Position numbers and translations under genes: made by a program. From Nesterenkonia sphaerica (GTDB lineage: Bacteria > Actinomycetota > Actinomycetes > Actinomycetales > Micrococcaceae): a stretch of 64,000 bases of DNA. The notes beneath the pieces were generated by a model that did not search any database, had not been told where the DNA came from, and saw only the letters and a list, made by a program, of their open reading frames with translations. The stretch covers positions 124,001 to 188,000 of the forward strand of contig NZ_VAWA01000003.1 of the NCBI RefSeq assembly GCF_005771565.1. Reading direction: 5' to 3'. This document shows, piece after piece, positions 8,912 to 18,900 of this stretch. Numbering within the stretch: the first letter of the stretch is position 1; every line of letters starts with the position of its first letter.

Positions 8912-9826
8912 ATGTCTGAGTCTTCTTCCCCTCCGCAGGTGCTCTCCCTTCAACAGCACCGTCTGCGAAGCGGGGAGCACCAGCGCGCCGTGCACCGGTA
9001 CACGCAAGGGTTCCTGGCCCGGCGCCCGGTCGGAAAGCAGCACCCGGTGGAGGACTTTCTGTTCACCTACTACTCCGTCAAACCCGGGCAGCTGGCGCGT
9101 TGGCATCCGGGGCTGGGGACCGTGCTGCAGGGGGCGGGAGATACCGAGTGCGCCGACTGGCGGTTCTACACCACCGTGGATGACGGCACCAGCGCCGGCG
9201 GTGTCACCGTTGATGCTGAGCGCTTCAGCACAGAACGTGCCTCCATCATCCGCTACGCCCGGAGCCTGCTGAGCGCCACCGCAGACCGCCCGGCGCAGCT
9301 GGGGTGCTTCGGCCTGCATGAGTGGGCGATGGTCTACCGTTCGGCTGACCACGGACAGCGCCACGGGCACGTCCCGCTGCGGCTCGGTGCCCAGGCAACC
9401 GATGAGGTGGTCGAGTCACTGAAGCTCGCCTGCACGCACTTTGACGCCTTCAGGTTCTACACTCCCTCCGCCCGGCCCCTGAACACCCTGCAACCGCGGC
9501 GGGAGACTCAGCTCCAGCTCGAGCAGCCTGGATGCCTGCATGCCAATATGGACCTCTACAAATGGGCCTATAAGCTCCTCCCGGCAGTCAGCAGCGGCCT
9601 TCTCCTGAAGTGCTTCGACTTAGCCTGGCGCATCCGCGAACTCGACATGCGCGCCTCGCCCTACGACCTCCGCGACTGGGGATACGAACCGGTGCGCATT
9701 GAAGAACCCTCCGGCCGCGCAGAATACGTCCGCGCCCAACAGGGGTTCTCTCAGGAGGCACAGCAGCTGCGCGCTGAGTTACTTCAGGTGCTGGATCAGC
9801 TGCCCGTGGGGGCGCCTGCGGCCTAG
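8912..9826 (+). CDS. Conserved actinobacterial protein, often labelled 3-methyladenine DNA glycosylase
   Basis: 304 aa, soluble, with the recognisable block KQHPVEDFLFTYYSVKPGQLARWHPG and later LGCFGLHEWAMVYR and ANMDLYKWAYKLLP. I recognise this as a family widespread in Micrococcales whose database name is '3-methyladenine DNA glycosylase'. I see none of the helix-hairpin-helix or AAG-fold motifs that would prove that activity, so the function should be treated as unknown. It ends in a CTAG shared with the stop codon of the convergent gene on the other strand. Confidence 0.65.
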   Translation: MSESSSPPQVLSLQQHRLRSGEHQRAVHRYTQGFLARRPVGKQHPVEDFLFTYYSVKPGQLARWHPGLGTVLQGAGDTECADWRFYTTVDDGTSAGGVTVDAERFSTERASIIRYARSLLSATADRPAQLGCFGLHEWAMVYRSADHGQRHGHVPLRLGAQATDEVVESLKLACTHFDAFRFYTPSARPLNTLQPRRETQLQLEQPGCLHANMDLYKWAYKLLPAVSSGLLLKCFDLAWRIRELDMRASPYDLRDWGYEPVRIEEPSGRAEYVRAQQGFSQEAQQLRAELLQVLDQLPVGAPAA

Positions 9827-10476
9827 ACGCTGACCGGAACACGCCCATACTCAGCCAGCAGCTGGCGCAACTGATCAGCGGTGTGCCGACCGGCGAAGAT
9901 CTCCGTGCCGTTCTCCAGCGCGTGGCCGGCGGCCAAGGGACCGGCATCGACGGCGTCGTAGCCGAGCGAGTCGATGAACGCGGCCACCAACTGTTTTGCC
10001 TCCTCGTCGTCTGCTGCCAGCGCCAGCGCGCGCCGGGTGGGCGTCCCGGCGGGAAGGGCATCCACCTCCAGGTCGTGATACCCGATGTGGTTGAGGGTCT
10101 TCACCAGCAGCACCTCCCCGAAGAAGTCGGCGACCACCTCCGAGGTTGAGGGGCCGGATTCGAACTCGTCGAGCACACCGTCCACCGGGGACCAGTAGTT
10201 CATCGTGTCGATGACCACATGCCCGGTGAGCACCGCCGTATCAATGCTGCGGTACTTGTGCAGCGGCACCGCGACAACAATAATGTCCGAACCGCGGAGG
10301 TCCGGGGCGTCCACCGCCTCAGCGCCGGGCACAATCACCTCGGTGAGCAGCTGAATCTGCCCGGCGGGTTTGCCCGTGGCGATGCGCACCTGATGTCCTG
10401 CGCGGACGGCCTGACGGCCGATCGCTGTGCCGACTCGGCCCGCTCCCAGAATCCCGATGCTCAGCTGCTGCGTCAC
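9823..10476 (-). CDS. NADP-binding reductase of the F420-dependent oxidoreductase family
   Basis: 217 aa from a GTG start at 10476 that has GGAGAGG seven bases upstream; the in-frame ATG at 10497 lacks one. The N-terminus SIGILGAGRVGTAIGRQAV is a Rossmann fold with GxGxxG. It continues with SDIIVVAVPLHKY, VVIDTMNYW and VKTLNHIGYHDLEVDALP, the layout of the F420/NADP oxidoreductase-like family (also called NADPH-dependent F420 reductase-like). The substrate is not evident. Its stop codon overlaps that of the preceding plus-strand gene. Confidence 0.75.
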   Translation of the reverse strand: MTQQLSIGILGAGRVGTAIGRQAVRAGHQVRIATGKPAGQIQLLTEVIVPGAEAVDAPDLRGSDIIVVAVPLHKYRSIDTAVLTGHVVIDTMNYWSPVDGVLDEFESGPSTSEVVADFFGEVLLVKTLNHIGYHDLEVDALPAGTPTRRALALAADDEEAKQLVAAFIDSLGYDAVDAGPLAAGHALENGTEIFAGRHTADQLRQLLAEYGRVPVSV

Positions 10477-10702
10477 GAAGCTACCTCTCCACTGCATGTT
10501 TCAAATTTGAAGAACCACTGTGTGCAACACGGAATCCGCCAGACCTCTTCCCGTGCCACCGCGATTGTGCCCACCGTCACGGACCTCTCGTCCGGTGATC
10601 TCATTCTTCAGTGTGATGTTGGCCGCACCCACCGCTGCAGCAGGCGGTACGTTCAGCAACGTGCTGATAAGCCGGTGGCGGCGCGGACCAGGTGCCGCCA
10701 GG

Positions 10703-10708
10703 TAGGAT
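10703..10708 (+). promoter_or_regulatory. Possible -10 box of the purSQL operon
   Basis: TAGGAT lies 42 bases before the purS start, leaving a short leader with a GGAG ribosome binding site at 10741-10744. No convincing -35 is visible. The rest of the 10477-10750 gap holds no gene that I can support. Confidence 0.35.
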
Positions 10709-10750
10709 GATGAGCCGGTCCACACTGAACTTCAGCCACAGGAGACACAC

Positions 10751-11005
10751 GTGCCTACGATCCTCGTCGAGGTCATGCCCAAGCCTGAGATCCTGGATCC
10801 GCAGGGCAAGGCCATCGCCAACGCCCTCCCCCACCGCGGATTCACCGGCTTCTCCGGGGTTCGCCAGGGCAAGCGGTTCGAGCTCAGCGTCGAGGGCGAG
10901 GTCACCGAGGAGCTCCTCGAGTCCGCTCGCGCAGCCGCAGCTGAGATGCTGTCCAATCCGGTGATTGAGGACGTCGTCTCCGTCACTGTTGCTGAGGATC
11001 AGTAG
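10751..11005 (+). CDS. purS: Phosphoribosylformylglycinamidine synthase, PurS subunit
   Basis: Small dimeric subunit that bridges PurQ and PurL in the fourth step of purine synthesis (FGAR to FGAM). 84 aa, the normal size, with VPTILVEVMPKPEILDPQGK at the start and GVRQGKRFELSVEG in the middle. GTG start with GGAG seven bases upstream. purQ begins six bases after its stop. Confidence 0.94.
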   Translation: MPTILVEVMPKPEILDPQGKAIANALPHRGFTGFSGVRQGKRFELSVEGEVTEELLESARAAAAEMLSNPVIEDVVSVTVAEDQ

Positions 11006-11011
11006 TCGCTG

Positions 11012-11788
11012 ATGAGCGCTGAAACTCCTCTCATCGCCGGTGACCCCACACCCCAGGCCGCCCCCCTGTCCGGTGCACGCATCGGCGTGGTCACCTTCCC
11101 GGGCACACTTGATGACCGTGACGCCGCTCGCGCCGTGCGGCTGGGCGGTGGTACTGCAGTGCCGCTGTGGCACGCTGATGAATCTCTGCACGGGGTCGAC
11201 GCCGTGGTCCTGCCCGGTGGCTTCAGCTACGGCGACTACCTGCGCGCCGGTGCCATTGCCCGGTTTGCCCCGGTGATGAGCACCATCATCACCGAAGCAG
11301 AGGCGCGCACCGCCTCCCCACTGCCGGTACTGGGCATCTGCAACGGGTTCCAGGTGCTCACAGAAGCACATCTGCTGCCGGGTTCAATGATCAAGAATGA
11401 CCATCTGAAGTTCATCTGCCGCGACCAGGTACTGCGCGTGGAGAACACCGGCACCGCGTGGACCTCGCAGTTCACTCAGGACGAGCTGATCACCGTGCCC
11501 ATGAAGAACCAGGACGGCCAGTACGTCGCAGACGACGCCACGCTGAAGAAGTTGGAGGACCAGGGCCGCGTGGTCTTCCGCTACGTGGGCGAATCTCCCA
11601 ACGGATCCCGGAACGATATTGCCGGTGTGACCAACGAGCGCGGGAATGTGGTGGGCCTGATGCCGCATCCAGAGCACGCCGTGGAGGCCGGATACGGGTC
11701 CGACGACGCTACCGGCCTCCGCGAAGGAACTGATGGACTGACGATCTTCACCTCCGTGGTCTCGTCACTGACAGGGGGAAATGCATGA
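11012..11788 (+). CDS. purQ: Phosphoribosylformylglycinamidine synthase, glutamine amidotransferase subunit
   Basis: Class I glutaminase that supplies ammonia to PurL. 258 aa, with the nucleophile motif [10 protein letters not shown] (Cys), the conserved [15 protein letters not shown] and the His-Glu pair in [10 protein letters not shown]. The first 22 residues or so ([22 protein letters not shown]) precede the usual start of the fold and may be an N-terminal extension. The stop overlaps the purL start in ATGA. Confidence 0.95.
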   Translation: MSAETPLIAGDPTPQAAPLSGARIGVVTFPGTLDDRDAARAVRLGGGTAVPLWHADESLHGVDAVVLPGGFSYGDYLRAGAIARFAPVMSTIITEAEARTASPLPVLGICNGFQVLTEAHLLPGSMIKNDHLKFICRDQVLRVENTGTAWTSQFTQDELITVPMKNQDGQYVADDATLKKLEDQGRVVFRYVGESPNGSRNDIAGVTNERGNVVGLMPHPEHAVEAGYGSDDATGLREGTDGLTIFTSVVSSLTGGNA

Positions 11789-14112
11789 GCGAGTTCAACA
11801 TTGACACCGTGGAGAACGCCGGTGCCACTCCTGACACGGACCTGCCGTGGGCTGAGCTGGGCCTGAAGCAGGACGAGTACGCCCGCATCCTGGAAATCCT
11901 GGGCCGCCGCCCCACCGCCGCGGAGCTGGCCATGTATTCGGTGATGTGGTCCGAGCACTGCTCCTATAAGTCCTCCAAAGTGCACCTGCGCCAGTTTGGC
12001 GAGAAGGTGACCGAGGAGATGAAAAAAGACCTCATGGTGGGCATCGGGGAGAATGCCGGGGTCACCGACCTGGGCGACGGCTGGGCCGTCACGTTCAAGA
12101 TCGAGTCCCACAACCACCCGAGCTTTGTGGAGCCCTACCAGGGTGCGGCGACTGGGATCGGAGGCATCGTCCGCGACATCATCTCCATGGGAGCCCGGCC
12201 CGTCGCGGTGATGGATCCGCTGCGTTTCGGAGACATCGATCACCCCGACACTCAGCGTGTGCTGCCGGGGGTGGTGGCCGGCATCGGCGGCTACGGCAAC
12301 TCTCTGGGCCTGCCGAACGTGGGCGGGGAAGTGGTCTTCGACTCCGTTTACCAGCAGAATCCACTGGTCAATGCGCTGGCTGTCGGCGTGCTCAAACATG
12401 AGGACCTGCGTCTGGCCAACGCCTCGGGAGTGGGGAACAAAGTAGTCCTGTTCGGGGCCCGCACCGGCGGCGACGGCATCGGTGGCGCCTCAGTGCTGGC
12501 CTCAGAATCCTTCGACGATGCCAAGCCGTCGAAACGCCCCGCCGTGCAGGTCGGCGACCCGTTTGCGGAGAAGGTGCTCATTGAGTGCTGCCTGGAGCTT
12601 TTCCACCACAACCTGGTCGAAGGCATCCAAGACCTGGGTGCAGCAGGAATCAGCTGCGCTACCTCAGAGCTGGCCTCCAACGGCGACGGTGGCATGCATG
12701 TGGAACTGACCAATGTGCTGCTGCGCGACCCCTCCCTGACCCCCGGGGAGATCCTCATGTCAGAGTCTCAGGAGCGCATGATGGCGGTGGTCACCCCGGA
12801 CAACGCCGCAGCCTTCGAAACCGTGCTGAGCAAATGGGGCGTGGAATTCTCCTGGCTGGGTGAGGTGACTGACACCGGCCGGCTGATCATCGACTGGGAT
12901 GGCGAGACCATCGTCGACGTCGACCCCCGCACCGTGGCTCACGACGGCCCCGTCTATGAGCGGCCCTACCACCGCCCGGCATGGCAGGACCAGCTGCAGA
13001 GCGCGGCGTTCCGCACCTCCGCGGCGGCGAAGCATTTGCCCGCCACAGCGGAGGAGCTGGGCCAGGCGGTGGTGGAGCTGATGTCCAGCCCCAATATGGC
13101 GGACAAGTCCTGGGTCACCGACCAGTTCGACCGCTTCGTAGGCGGAAACACCGCGCTGTCGCAGCCCGATGATGCCGGGGTCATCCGCGTCGATGACACC
13201 ACCGGACTTGGTGTGGGTTTGGCAACTGACTGCAACGACCGCTACGCCTACCTCGACCCATACCGGGGTGCGCAGCTGGCGCTGGCGGAGGCGTACCGCA
13301 ACGTGGCCACGGCAGGGGCGGTGCCGTTGGCAGTCAGCGACTGCCTGAACTTCGGCTCCCCGGAGGATCCCGAGATCATGTGGCAATTCGCTGAAGCAGT
13401 GCGTGGCCTCTCCGATGCGTGCATGCAACTCGGCATTCCGGTCACAGGCGGCAATGTGAGCCTGTACAACCAGACTGCGGGCCGCGCGATCCACCCCACG
13501 CCCGTGGTGGGCGTGCTGGGCAAATTCGACGACGTTTCCCGGCGCACGCCCTCGGGATTCCAGCGATGGGCCGATGGCCAGGCCATCTACCTGCTGGGCA
13601 CCACTGCCGACGAGCTCGACGGCTCCGAGTTCGCCCGGCTGCGCGGGCATCTGGGCGGTCAGCCTCCGGCAGTGGACCTGGAGGCCGAGAAGACCCTGGG
13701 CGATATCCTGATCAACGCCTCGCGAGACGGCATGATCGACGCTGCCCACGACCTCTCCGAAGGAGGTCTGGCTGCCGCGCTGGCGGAGATGAGCCTGCGT
13801 TTCGGTGTGGGGTCCAGGACCTCTCTGCACGAGCTGTGCGAACGTGACGGGGTTGATCCGTTCACTGCCCTGTTCAGTGAGTCGCAGGCACGAGTGTTGG
13901 TGGCGCTGCCCCGTTCGGAGGAGCTGCGGTTTACCGACATGACCACTGCGCGTGGTTTCCCGGCCCTGCGGCTCGGCGTGGTGGATGCCGAATCCGGCGG
14001 CATTGAGGTCACTGGGGCATTTGCTGACGGCAGTTTCGGGATCAGCCTGGACGAGCTCAAGGCGGCGTGGAGCGCGGTTCTCCCGTCGAGATTCGGCGCT
14101 GTCGAGGGTTAG
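11785..14112 (+). CDS. purL: Phosphoribosylformylglycinamidine synthase, PurL subunit
   Basis: Synthetase subunit that uses ATP and ammonia to convert FGAR to FGAM. 775 aa, typical of the small-type actinobacterial PurL. Conserved blocks include [33 protein letters not shown] with VRDI, and [15 protein letters not shown]; the second half has [16 protein letters not shown] and [12 protein letters not shown]. Translationally coupled to purQ through a four-base overlap. The pair of tandem AIR-synthase-like halves is intact. Confidence 0.97.
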   Translation: MSEFNIDTVENAGATPDTDLPWAELGLKQDEYARILEILGRRPTAAELAMYSVMWSEHCSYKSSKVHLRQFGEKVTEEMKKDLMVGIGENAGVTDLGDGWAVTFKIESHNHPSFVEPYQGAATGIGGIVRDIISMGARPVAVMDPLRFGDIDHPDTQRVLPGVVAGIGGYGNSLGLPNVGGEVVFDSVYQQNPLVNALAVGVLKHEDLRLANASGVGNKVVLFGARTGGDGIGGASVLASESFDDAKPSKRPAVQVGDPFAEKVLIECCLELFHHNLVEGIQDLGAAGISCATSELASNGDGGMHVELTNVLLRDPSLTPGEILMSESQERMMAVVTPDNAAAFETVLSKWGVEFSWLGEVTDTGRLIIDWDGETIVDVDPRTVAHDGPVYERPYHRPAWQDQLQSAAFRTSAAAKHLPATAEELGQAVVELMSSPNMADKSWVTDQFDRFVGGNTALSQPDDAGVIRVDDTTGLGVGLATDCNDRYAYLDPYRGAQLALAEAYRNVATAGAVPLAVSDCLNFGSPEDPEIMWQFAEAVRGLSDACMQLGIPVTGGNVSLYNQTAGRAIHPTPVVGVLGKFDDVSRRTPSGFQRWADGQAIYLLGTTADELDGSEFARLRGHLGGQPPAVDLEAEKTLGDILINASRDGMIDAAHDLSEGGLAAALAEMSLRFGVGSRTSLHELCERDGVDPFTALFSESQARVLVALPRSEELRFTDMTTARGFPALRLGVVDAESGGIEVTGAFADGSFGISLDELKAAWSAVLPSRFGAVEG

Positions 14113-14142
14113 TCTGCGCCGCGGGGCGGCACGGTTGACGTC

Positions 14143-14994
14143 TCAGAACTCCTCGTAGACTGCGGGATCCTGATTCTTCAGCCGTCCGTCGGTGCGGCCG
14201 AGCGAGCAGATGCGCTCCACCTGGTCTGTCGAGAGCGCGAAGTCGAAGATGTCCAGATTCTCACGCTGACGCTGGGGATCGGCTGACTTCGGGATGGGGA
14301 TCGTGCCACGCTGCACGTGCCAGCGCAGCAGCGTCTGCGCCGGGCTCCGCCCCAGCTCGGCTGCGATCTGCGCAATGACGGGCTCATTCCTGATGTCTGA
14401 GTGGCGGCCCACTGGGCTCCAGGCCTGCACTGCGATGCCAAGCCGGTGATTTTCCTCGATCGCGTCCGTCTGCGGGAACCATGGGTGGATTTCCAGTTGG
14501 TTGACGCTGGGCAGCACACCTGTCTGCCGCTGCAGGGTCGCTATGTGCTCACCGAGGAAGTTGCTGACGCCGATGGAGCGCAGCAGGCCGCGTTCGCGCA
14601 GCTCGATCAGCGTCTCCCACGCCTCCACGTATTTTCCCTGCTTGGGGTTGGGCCAGTGAATCAGGCAGAGATCAAAGTACTCCAGCCCGGCCCGGAAGAG
14701 CGACTCTTCCACTGCGGCGATCGCCTGCGCCCGCTCGTGATATCTCCCGGGCAGTTTGGTGGTCACTCGCAGCTGAGCCCGCTCCACTGCCGAGGCTGCG
14801 ATGCCGGCCCCCACTGCGCCTTCGTTCTCATAGTTGTAGGCGGAGTCCAGGAGCCGGTACCCGGAGTTGATTCCGGCGGCAATAGCCTCAGCACCGGCCT
14901 GGCCGCGCAGCATGTAGGTGCCCAGGCCGATCATCGGCAGGGTGGTGCCGTCGTTGAGCGTCGTCATCTCAGCCATAGTGTGGTCAGTGCTCAT
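14143..14994 (-). CDS. Aldo/keto reductase
   Basis: NADPH-dependent carbonyl reductase of the classical AKR fold, 283 aa. Catalytic tetrad: Asp50 and Tyr55 (LLDSAYNY), Lys80 (TTKLPG) and His113 (LIHWPNP). The C-terminal cofactor region reads IPIPKSADPQRQRENLDIFDF. It resembles the 2,5-diketo-gluconate reductase group; the substrate cannot be read from sequence. The frame is open well upstream, but the ATG at 14994 has GAGGAGGG right before it and the family alignment starts here. It begins ten bases after the upstream cysteine-desulfurase-like gene stop, so the two are probably cotranscribed. Confidence 0.9.
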   Translation of the reverse strand: MSTDHTMAEMTTLNDGTTLPMIGLGTYMLRGQAGAEAIAAGINSGYRLLDSAYNYENEGAVGAGIAASAVERAQLRVTTKLPGRYHERAQAIAAVEESLFRAGLEYFDLCLIHWPNPKQGKYVEAWETLIELRERGLLRSIGVSNFLGEHIATLQRQTGVLPSVNQLEIHPWFPQTDAIEENHRLGIAVQAWSPVGRHSDIRNEPVIAQIAAELGRSPAQTLLRWHVQRGTIPIPKSADPQRQRENLDIFDFALSTDQVERICSLGRTDGRLKNQDPAVYEEF

Positions 14995-15004
14995 GCGTCC
15001 CTCC

Positions 15005-16225
15005 TCAAGGAATCGCGGCGGAGACTGCGGAGGTGAGGGTCTCCAGCAGTCGGTCGACGTCGTCGTCATTGGTGTAGGGCGCCATCCCGAGCCGGAGCCC
15101 GCCGGTGTCAGGCAGGGCGAGCTGACGGAAGGTCTCGTAGGCGTAGAACGACCCAGCTGGGGCCTGAATGTTCGCCCGGTGGAGGGCCGCAGAGACGTCC
15201 TGGGCGCGCTGAGCGGAAAAACTGAGAAACAGTGTGGGGGTGCGCCGCTGGGCTTTCGAGTGCACCTCCACGCGCCCATGCAATTCCTGCTGGACCGTCT
15301 GCAGAATCCGGGCAGCCAGGGCCTGCTCGTGGGCGTTGATGAGCTCGTGAGCGCGCTTCAGGCGATCCCTCCGCCGCCCAGCCTCACCAGCCAGAGCGGC
15401 GATGTAGTCCACCGCGGCGGTGGCTCCGGCCATCACCTCGTAGGGCAGGGTGCCGAATTCGAAACGCTCAGGCACCTGATTCGGAGAAGGCAGCAGCTTC
15501 TCCGGGGTGAGGGATTCCAGCACTTGAGGTGCAGCCGCCAGCAGGGCGCAGTGGGGGCCCAAGAACTTGTAGGGTGAGCAGACGAAGAAGTCGGCGCCCA
15601 GCGCTGAGATATCGACGTGATGATGGGCGGCATAGTGCACCCCGTCCACATACACCAGAGCGCCGACGCGGTGCGCAGCTTCCGCGATGGCGGCTACGTC
15701 GGGGATGGTCCCAATGAGGTTCGAGGCAGCGCTGACTGCGACGAGGCGGGTCGACTCACTCAGTACGGATCCCAGATCAGTGGTGGCCAGCTCGCCGGTG
15801 TCTGGGTTCACATCGATCCACCGCAGCCTCGCGCCGACGCGCTCGGCGGCCTGCACCCAGGGCCGCACATTGGAGTCGTGATCCAGTCGGGTGACGACGA
15901 CTTCATCCCCGGGGCCCCAATCCTGGGACAGATGCTTGGCGAAGTCATAGGTCAGCTGCGTGGCGCTGCGCCCGTAAACAATTCCCCTGGGGTCGGCACC
16001 CAACAGGTCTGCGAAGGCCTGTCGGAAGTCCTCGACTACCCGTTCGGCATTGCGCTCCGAGACCGATTGGACACCCCGGTTGGACAGCGGCGCGGTCAGG
16101 GTGGAAGCGATCGCCTCCCCGACCTGCCGGGGGGTTTGGGTTCCGCCAGGGGCGTCGAAGAACGCGATACCTGAGTCCAACGCAGGAAAGTCAGCGCGAA
16201 GCCGCTCTGTGTCGAGACCCGCCAT
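15005..16225 (-). CDS. Cysteine desulfurase-like protein (class V aminotransferase fold)
   Basis: 406 aa PLP enzyme. The internal aldimine lysine is Lys220 in VCSPYKFLGPH, preceded by the conserved LVYVDGVHYAAHHHVD. The N-terminus FPALDSGIAFFDAPGGTQTP fits the subgroup annotated 'cysteine desulfurase-like', which often lacks the mobile catalytic cysteine loop of true IscS/SufS; I see no clear C-containing loop at the expected place. There are no iron-sulfur assembly genes next to it, so a role in general sulfur supply is not supported. It is followed closely by the aldo/keto reductase and preceded by the flavodoxin gene. Confidence 0.82.
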   Translation of the reverse strand: MAGLDTERLRADFPALDSGIAFFDAPGGTQTPRQVGEAIASTLTAPLSNRGVQSVSERNAERVVEDFRQAFADLLGADPRGIVYGRSATQLTYDFAKHLSQDWGPGDEVVVTRLDHDSNVRPWVQAAERVGARLRWIDVNPDTGELATTDLGSVLSESTRLVAVSAASNLIGTIPDVAAIAEAAHRVGALVYVDGVHYAAHHHVDISALGADFFVCSPYKFLGPHCALLAAAPQVLESLTPEKLLPSPNQVPERFEFGTLPYEVMAGATAAVDYIAALAGEAGRRRDRLKRAHELINAHEQALAARILQTVQQELHGRVEVHSKAQRRTPTLFLSFSAQRAQDVSAALHRANIQAPAGSFYAYETFRQLALPDTGGLRLGMAPYTNDDDVDRLLETLTSAVSAAIP

Positions 16226-16236
16226 GATGTCCGGGC

Positions 16237-16713
16237 TCAGCTGACGCCGTAGGCCAGCAGACCCTCGGCCCAGTCTTCAATGGCCGGCCAATCCCGGAGG
16301 TCCGCATCCCTGGGAGCCTGGGCGACCCTGAGCTGGAGCTTTTCAAAGAAGCTGAGCTGGGACTCGTCCATCGCACCGCGGAAGTAAGTGATTTCGCGGT
16401 GCGGCAGCCGTTCCAGCTGCGCCACCAGCTTCGGGTCCAAGCTCGGCCCTCCCCCAACAGCAAACAGGAACAGCGGCTTACCCAGCAGCTCCGTACGGTT
16501 CGCTTCCAGGAAGAGGGTGCCCTCCTCCAGCAGCTTCTGCCGGTAGACCGGCATACCCACCACGACGTTGTCCGTCTCGTAGAGCCACTTGTCGGCCTCG
16601 CCGACGTCTTTGACGTGGGCCTTGACTCCTCGGGCGGCCAGGACTGAGGCGATTCGCTCGCCAATCTCAGCGGTGGAGCCGTGCTTGCTCGCAACGACGA
16701 CCATAGTGGTCAT
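16237..16713 (-). CDS. Flavodoxin-domain protein
   Basis: 158 aa. The N-terminal VVASKHGSTAEIGERIASVL is the FMN phosphate-binding loop of flavodoxins, followed by VVVGMPVYRQKLLEEG and the block LFLFAVGGGP. The size and spacing resemble the menaquinone-dependent protoporphyrinogen dehydrogenase (HemG-like) subgroup, but no heme genes are nearby, so only flavodoxin domain is claimed. It starts 11 bases upstream of the cysteine-desulfurase-like gene and probably leads a three-gene minus-strand unit. GAAAGG precedes the ATG. Confidence 0.82.
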   Translation of the reverse strand: MTTMVVVASKHGSTAEIGERIASVLAARGVKAHVKDVGEADKWLYETDNVVVGMPVYRQKLLEEGTLFLEANRTELLGKPLFLFAVGGGPSLDPKLVAQLERLPHREITYFRGAMDESQLSFFEKLQLRVAQAPRDADLRDWPAIEDWAEGLLAYGVS

Positions 16714-16865
16714 AGGTTCACGCGCCTTTCGCCGTTATGCCGTGGGTCTGGAAGGTATGTGACTGAGCCTATCCAATTCTGGCAGTTCGGGTGTAGCCCG
16801 GCGAGTTCTGCGGCTGGGTTGGCCGCTCCCGTGGCCACAGGGCCGGCTCCGGATTGCGCCGTGCG

Positions 16866-18812
16866 CTATTTCACGCCGCGCAGGTCCAGGGTGAGCTCGT
16901 GGTCACCAGTTTCCTCGAGGACCACTGGGATACCCCAGTCCTGCTGGTACAAGTGGCAGGCGGCGTGCATGGGGATCTCTCCACCGGGGTCACCGTCGCA
17001 GGCCGCTGCCCGCGCGGTGATGTGCAGGACTCCTTCGGCGATCTCCCCGTTGAGCTCCAGCGTGCGGTCCAAGCCTTCAGTGGTGCCGGCGCCGGAGAGC
17101 AGCAGCTCAGCGGGGGTGGCGGAGACCTGCAGCTGGGTGGGATCACCCCACCGGTGATCGAGCTTCTGCCCGGTAGGGGCTTGGAAACTCACGCTGAGCG
17201 CAAATGTTCCGGAGGCGACGGGGGTGCGGGGGCGCTGGGTCTGGGTGGCGCCTTCGTCCACGGTGAGGTATTCCTCCGGAACAGCTATCCGGACCAGCTG
17301 GTGAGCGTTGGTCTCCACCACCACCAGAGTGCTGCCGTCAGCGTCGAGCAGGACATCAGAGGGTTCCTTCAGCCCCCGTGCCACAGTGGAGACGGCAGCG
17401 GGGACCACCGTGCCGTCTCCGGCGGTGTGCTCAGCTTTGTACCGACGGATGGCCCCGTTGTAAGTGTCGGCGACAAGTACGGAACCGTCAGGCAGGGCGG
17501 CCACCCCCAGGGGATGCTGCATCCGTGCCTGGGCAGGCTCCCCATCACGGAAGCCGAAATCGTACAGCCCCTCCCCGATCACCGTTTCCACCGCAGGAGC
17601 CGCAATGTTCGCCGAGGTGCGCAGCACGCGGAGGGCGGAGGTCTCCGCGTCGGCGATCCAGAGATCCCCGCGGGCGTCAAGTGCCAGCCCGGAAGTCTGG
17701 GCGAACCAGGCCTCCTCCGGCGCCCCGTCAATGAGCCCTTCCAGCCCGGTGCCGGCGTAGACGCCGATGTCGCCACTTGTCGGGTCAAAGGTGAACAGCT
17801 GGTGAGTTCCGGCCATCGCCACCACTACCGCACCGAGTTCCTCCGACCACAGGACATCCCACGGGGAGGAGAGTGAGATGTCCTGCGCGGCCGTCCCCAG
17901 GGAGCCTATGACCTGGTCGGTGCGTGTACGTTCAGCGTCGAGAAGCCGCTGGACGCCATTGCCTGCCAAGGTGCGAACTTCCCCAGTAGTGGCGTTGATG
18001 CCGCGCAGCCGGTGGTTGACCGTATCCGCCACCACGACGTCGTAGCCGACCTGCTCAGCGATGCTCTCCGGCAGCAGGGCCAACCCTTGAGGTTCGTTGA
18101 ACTGGGCTGCGGCTGCCGCGCCGTCGGCATGACCTTTTTCACCCGAGCCCCAAGCATCGAGAACCGTCTCCAGGTCAGCGTCCAGCTGCACGATTCTGTG
18201 ATGCCCCGTATCGGCCACCAGAAAGCCTTCTGCCGAGCCGTTGAGCTCCCGGTGGAGCGGAACCGCTTTGCTGGGGAAGCGCAGCGTACGCGAGACCGGT
18301 TCCGGGGCCACGTAGGGACCGTCACCGCGGTGCAGTGTGCCCTTGGCCTCGTGCTCGGTGATGAGTTCATCAACTAGGGAGGACAGCCCCGCCACGTGTC
18401 CTTCGCCGGAGAGCGACGCCGCGATATACCCTTCCGGATCCACCACCACCAGAGTGGGCCACGCCCGCGCTGAGTACGCCTGCCAGGTGATCAGCTCCGG
18501 GTCATCGAGGACGGGGTGCTCAATCTCGTAGCGCTCCACTGCCGCAGCCAGAGCGTCCGGGTCAGCCTCGTGCTCAAATTTGGGCGAGTGGACACCGACG
18601 GTGACCAGCACGTCGGCGTACTTCGCTTCGAGGGGCCGCAGCTCATCGAGCACATGCAGACAGTTGATGCAGCAGAAGGTCCAGAAGTCGAGGATGATGA
18701 TCTTCCCGCGCAGCTGCTCCAGGCTCAGCTGCGTTCCACCGGTGTTGAGCCAGCTACGGCCAAGCAGCTCAGATGCGCGCACTCGGCTGGTGCGCCGGAT
18801 CGTCTCTGTCAT
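16866..18812 (-). CDS. Thioredoxin-like protein with NHL-repeat beta-propeller
   Basis: 648 aa, predicted soluble: I see no signal peptide. The thioredoxin-like domain spans roughly residues 14-160, with the active-site region ILDFWTFCCINCLHVLDEL (Cys47, Cys48, Cys51). Repeats with NHL character follow (GLALDARGDLWIADAETS, LPDGSVLVADTYNGAIRRY and others) to about 500, then a C-terminal beta-rich domain. This is the bacterial counterpart of NHLRC2. The biological role is not established. ATG start with AAGGA seven bases upstream. The next minus-strand gene upstream, beyond a gap of 88 bases, encodes the CopD-CtaG fusion. Confidence 0.85.
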   Translation of the reverse strand: MTETIRRTSRVRASELLGRSWLNTGGTQLSLEQLRGKIIILDFWTFCCINCLHVLDELRPLEAKYADVLVTVGVHSPKFEHEADPDALAAAVERYEIEHPVLDDPELITWQAYSARAWPTLVVVDPEGYIAASLSGEGHVAGLSSLVDELITEHEAKGTLHRGDGPYVAPEPVSRTLRFPSKAVPLHRELNGSAEGFLVADTGHHRIVQLDADLETVLDAWGSGEKGHADGAAAAAQFNEPQGLALLPESIAEQVGYDVVVADTVNHRLRGINATTGEVRTLAGNGVQRLLDAERTRTDQVIGSLGTAAQDISLSSPWDVLWSEELGAVVVAMAGTHQLFTFDPTSGDIGVYAGTGLEGLIDGAPEEAWFAQTSGLALDARGDLWIADAETSALRVLRTSANIAAPAVETVIGEGLYDFGFRDGEPAQARMQHPLGVAALPDGSVLVADTYNGAIRRYKAEHTAGDGTVVPAAVSTVARGLKEPSDVLLDADGSTLVVVETNAHQLVRIAVPEEYLTVDEGATQTQRPRTPVASGTFALSVSFQAPTGQKLDHRWGDPTQLQVSATPAELLLSGAGTTEGLDRTLELNGEIAEGVLHITARAAACDGDPGGEIPMHAACHLYQQDWGIPVVLEETGDHELTLDLRGVK

Positions 18813-18900
18813 GCGGAAATCCTTCGGACGAAGTCAGGAGCGTCTCTGTCAAGGGAGTCAACCAGCCCTGGAACGGTTCTGTTCCATCTGTGACGCCGTG

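Noticed and set aside
10501-10725. Small minus-strand frame upstream of purS
   Set aside because: No ribosome binding site or recognisable sequence, and it covers the likely purS promoter.
12760-13830. Minus-strand frame of 356 codons inside purL
   Set aside because: Antisense shadow of a full-length purL.
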